This document shows positions 63,560 through 64,000 of a stretch of DNA of 64,000 nucleotides, in pieces (the stretch's first letter is position 1; every line of letters starts with the position of its first letter). Under the pieces are notes generated by a model. It ran no database searches. It saw only the letters and a list, made by a program, of their open reading frames with translations, and was not told the DNA's origin. The translations under genes and the position numbers were made by a program. This stretch comes from Azolla caroliniana (taxonomy: Eukaryota > Polypodiophyta): contig JBHGNT010000010.1 of assembly GCA_043228905.1 (NCBI GenBank), forward strand, positions 19,158,001-19,222,000. Direction: 5' to 3'.

Positions 63560-64000
63560 AAGAGCACAAATACCATTAACAAATTTATATGGGTCTCAAT
63601 TTGTTAGTATCGTGGATGCATTATGATTAGTTACTAATAACAATTAACAAAGGATGTGTCTAACCAATTTACATGGCTCTCAAATAGTTAGTATCATCAA
63701 TGCATTATGACTAGTCACTAACAACAATTAACAAGGATGTGTTTAACAAATTTATAAGGGTCTCAAATAGTTAGTATCATCGATGCATTATGATTAGTTA
63801 CTACTAAAAATTAACAAAGGATGTTTTTAACAAAATTATATGGGTCTCAAATAGTTAGTATTATCAATGCATTATGATTAGTTACTCTAACAACTAACCA
63901 AGGATGTGTTCAACAAATTTATATGGGTCTCAAATTGTTAGTATCATTGATGCATTATGATTAGTTACTAATAAAAATTAACAATGGATGTTTTTAATAA
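63560..64000. repeat. 84-bp tandem array running off the window
   Basis: GTTAGTAT(C)... units start at 63603, 63687, 63770, 63854 and 63937, a period of 83-84 bp. Each carries GATGCATTATGATTAGTTACT, AATTAACAAAGGATGT and AACAAATTTATATGGGTCTC-like blocks. About five units are in the window and the array continues. It lies in the presumed intron of the thaumatin-like gene. Confidence 0.95.

Overview
The window is plant nuclear DNA. It is AT-rich, with widely spaced genes whose introns have GT-AG borders, a plant-type tRNA-Ala gene, many microsatellites and decayed tandem arrays, and one 100-N assembly gap. The plant-specific proteins (reticulon-like B, inositol phosphorylceramide synthase, GT34 glycosyltransferase, E-type PPR protein, small thaumatin-like protein) support this. 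The style of the intronless PPR gene and the divergence of the genes from flowering-plant versions make me lean towards a fern, but that is inference.

Layout, left to right. Positions 1-3077 nearly duplicate 12656-15732 and end exactly at the gap (3078-3177). A five-exon reticulon gene (3855-5564, +) follows. A three-exon VOC/glyoxalase-like gene (6918-9136, -) has degenerate telomere-like DNA in its first intron, and a tRNA-Ala(AGC) sits just upstream of its start. Positions 10.8-12.3 kb hold a ~146-bp minisatellite. Next come an LTR-like stretch and the second copy of the 3-kb duplication. A twelve-exon inositol phosphorylceramide synthase gene spans 18010-22445 (+). An intronless GT34 glycosyltransferase (25939-27210, -) carries an altered DxD motif. 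After a gene-poor stretch come a five-exon BORCS8/MEF2BNB-like gene (32629-35612, -) and a ten-exon TRM5 tRNA (m1G37) methyltransferase gene (38474-43667, -). A hAT-type MITE with a perfect 8-bp target duplication lies at 44064-44657. The 45.9-47.5 kb region holds an inverted-orientation relative of the 146-bp minisatellite followed by a decayed PPR pseudogene. A RING-H2 E3 ligase gene (51507-54893, +) has SUMO-interaction-like motifs and is preceded by two different tandem arrays. An intronless 684-aa PPR gene follows (56678-58732, +), and the window ends with the 3' exon of a small thaumatin-like gene (63009-63475, -) next to an 84-bp tandem array that runs off the edge.

The genes look like unrelated housekeeping genes: ER shaping, sphingolipid synthesis, wall xyloglucan synthesis, tRNA modification, organelle RNA processing and ubiquitin signalling. 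Nothing suggests a cluster working together. Exon boundaries were built by hand from splice signals, reading-frame continuity and remembered family patterns. I found no convincing new multi-gene system. The most distinctive items are the altered GT34 metal motif, the possible SUMO-targeted ligase, the duplicated splice junction in TRM5, the hAT MITE and the shared minisatellite family.
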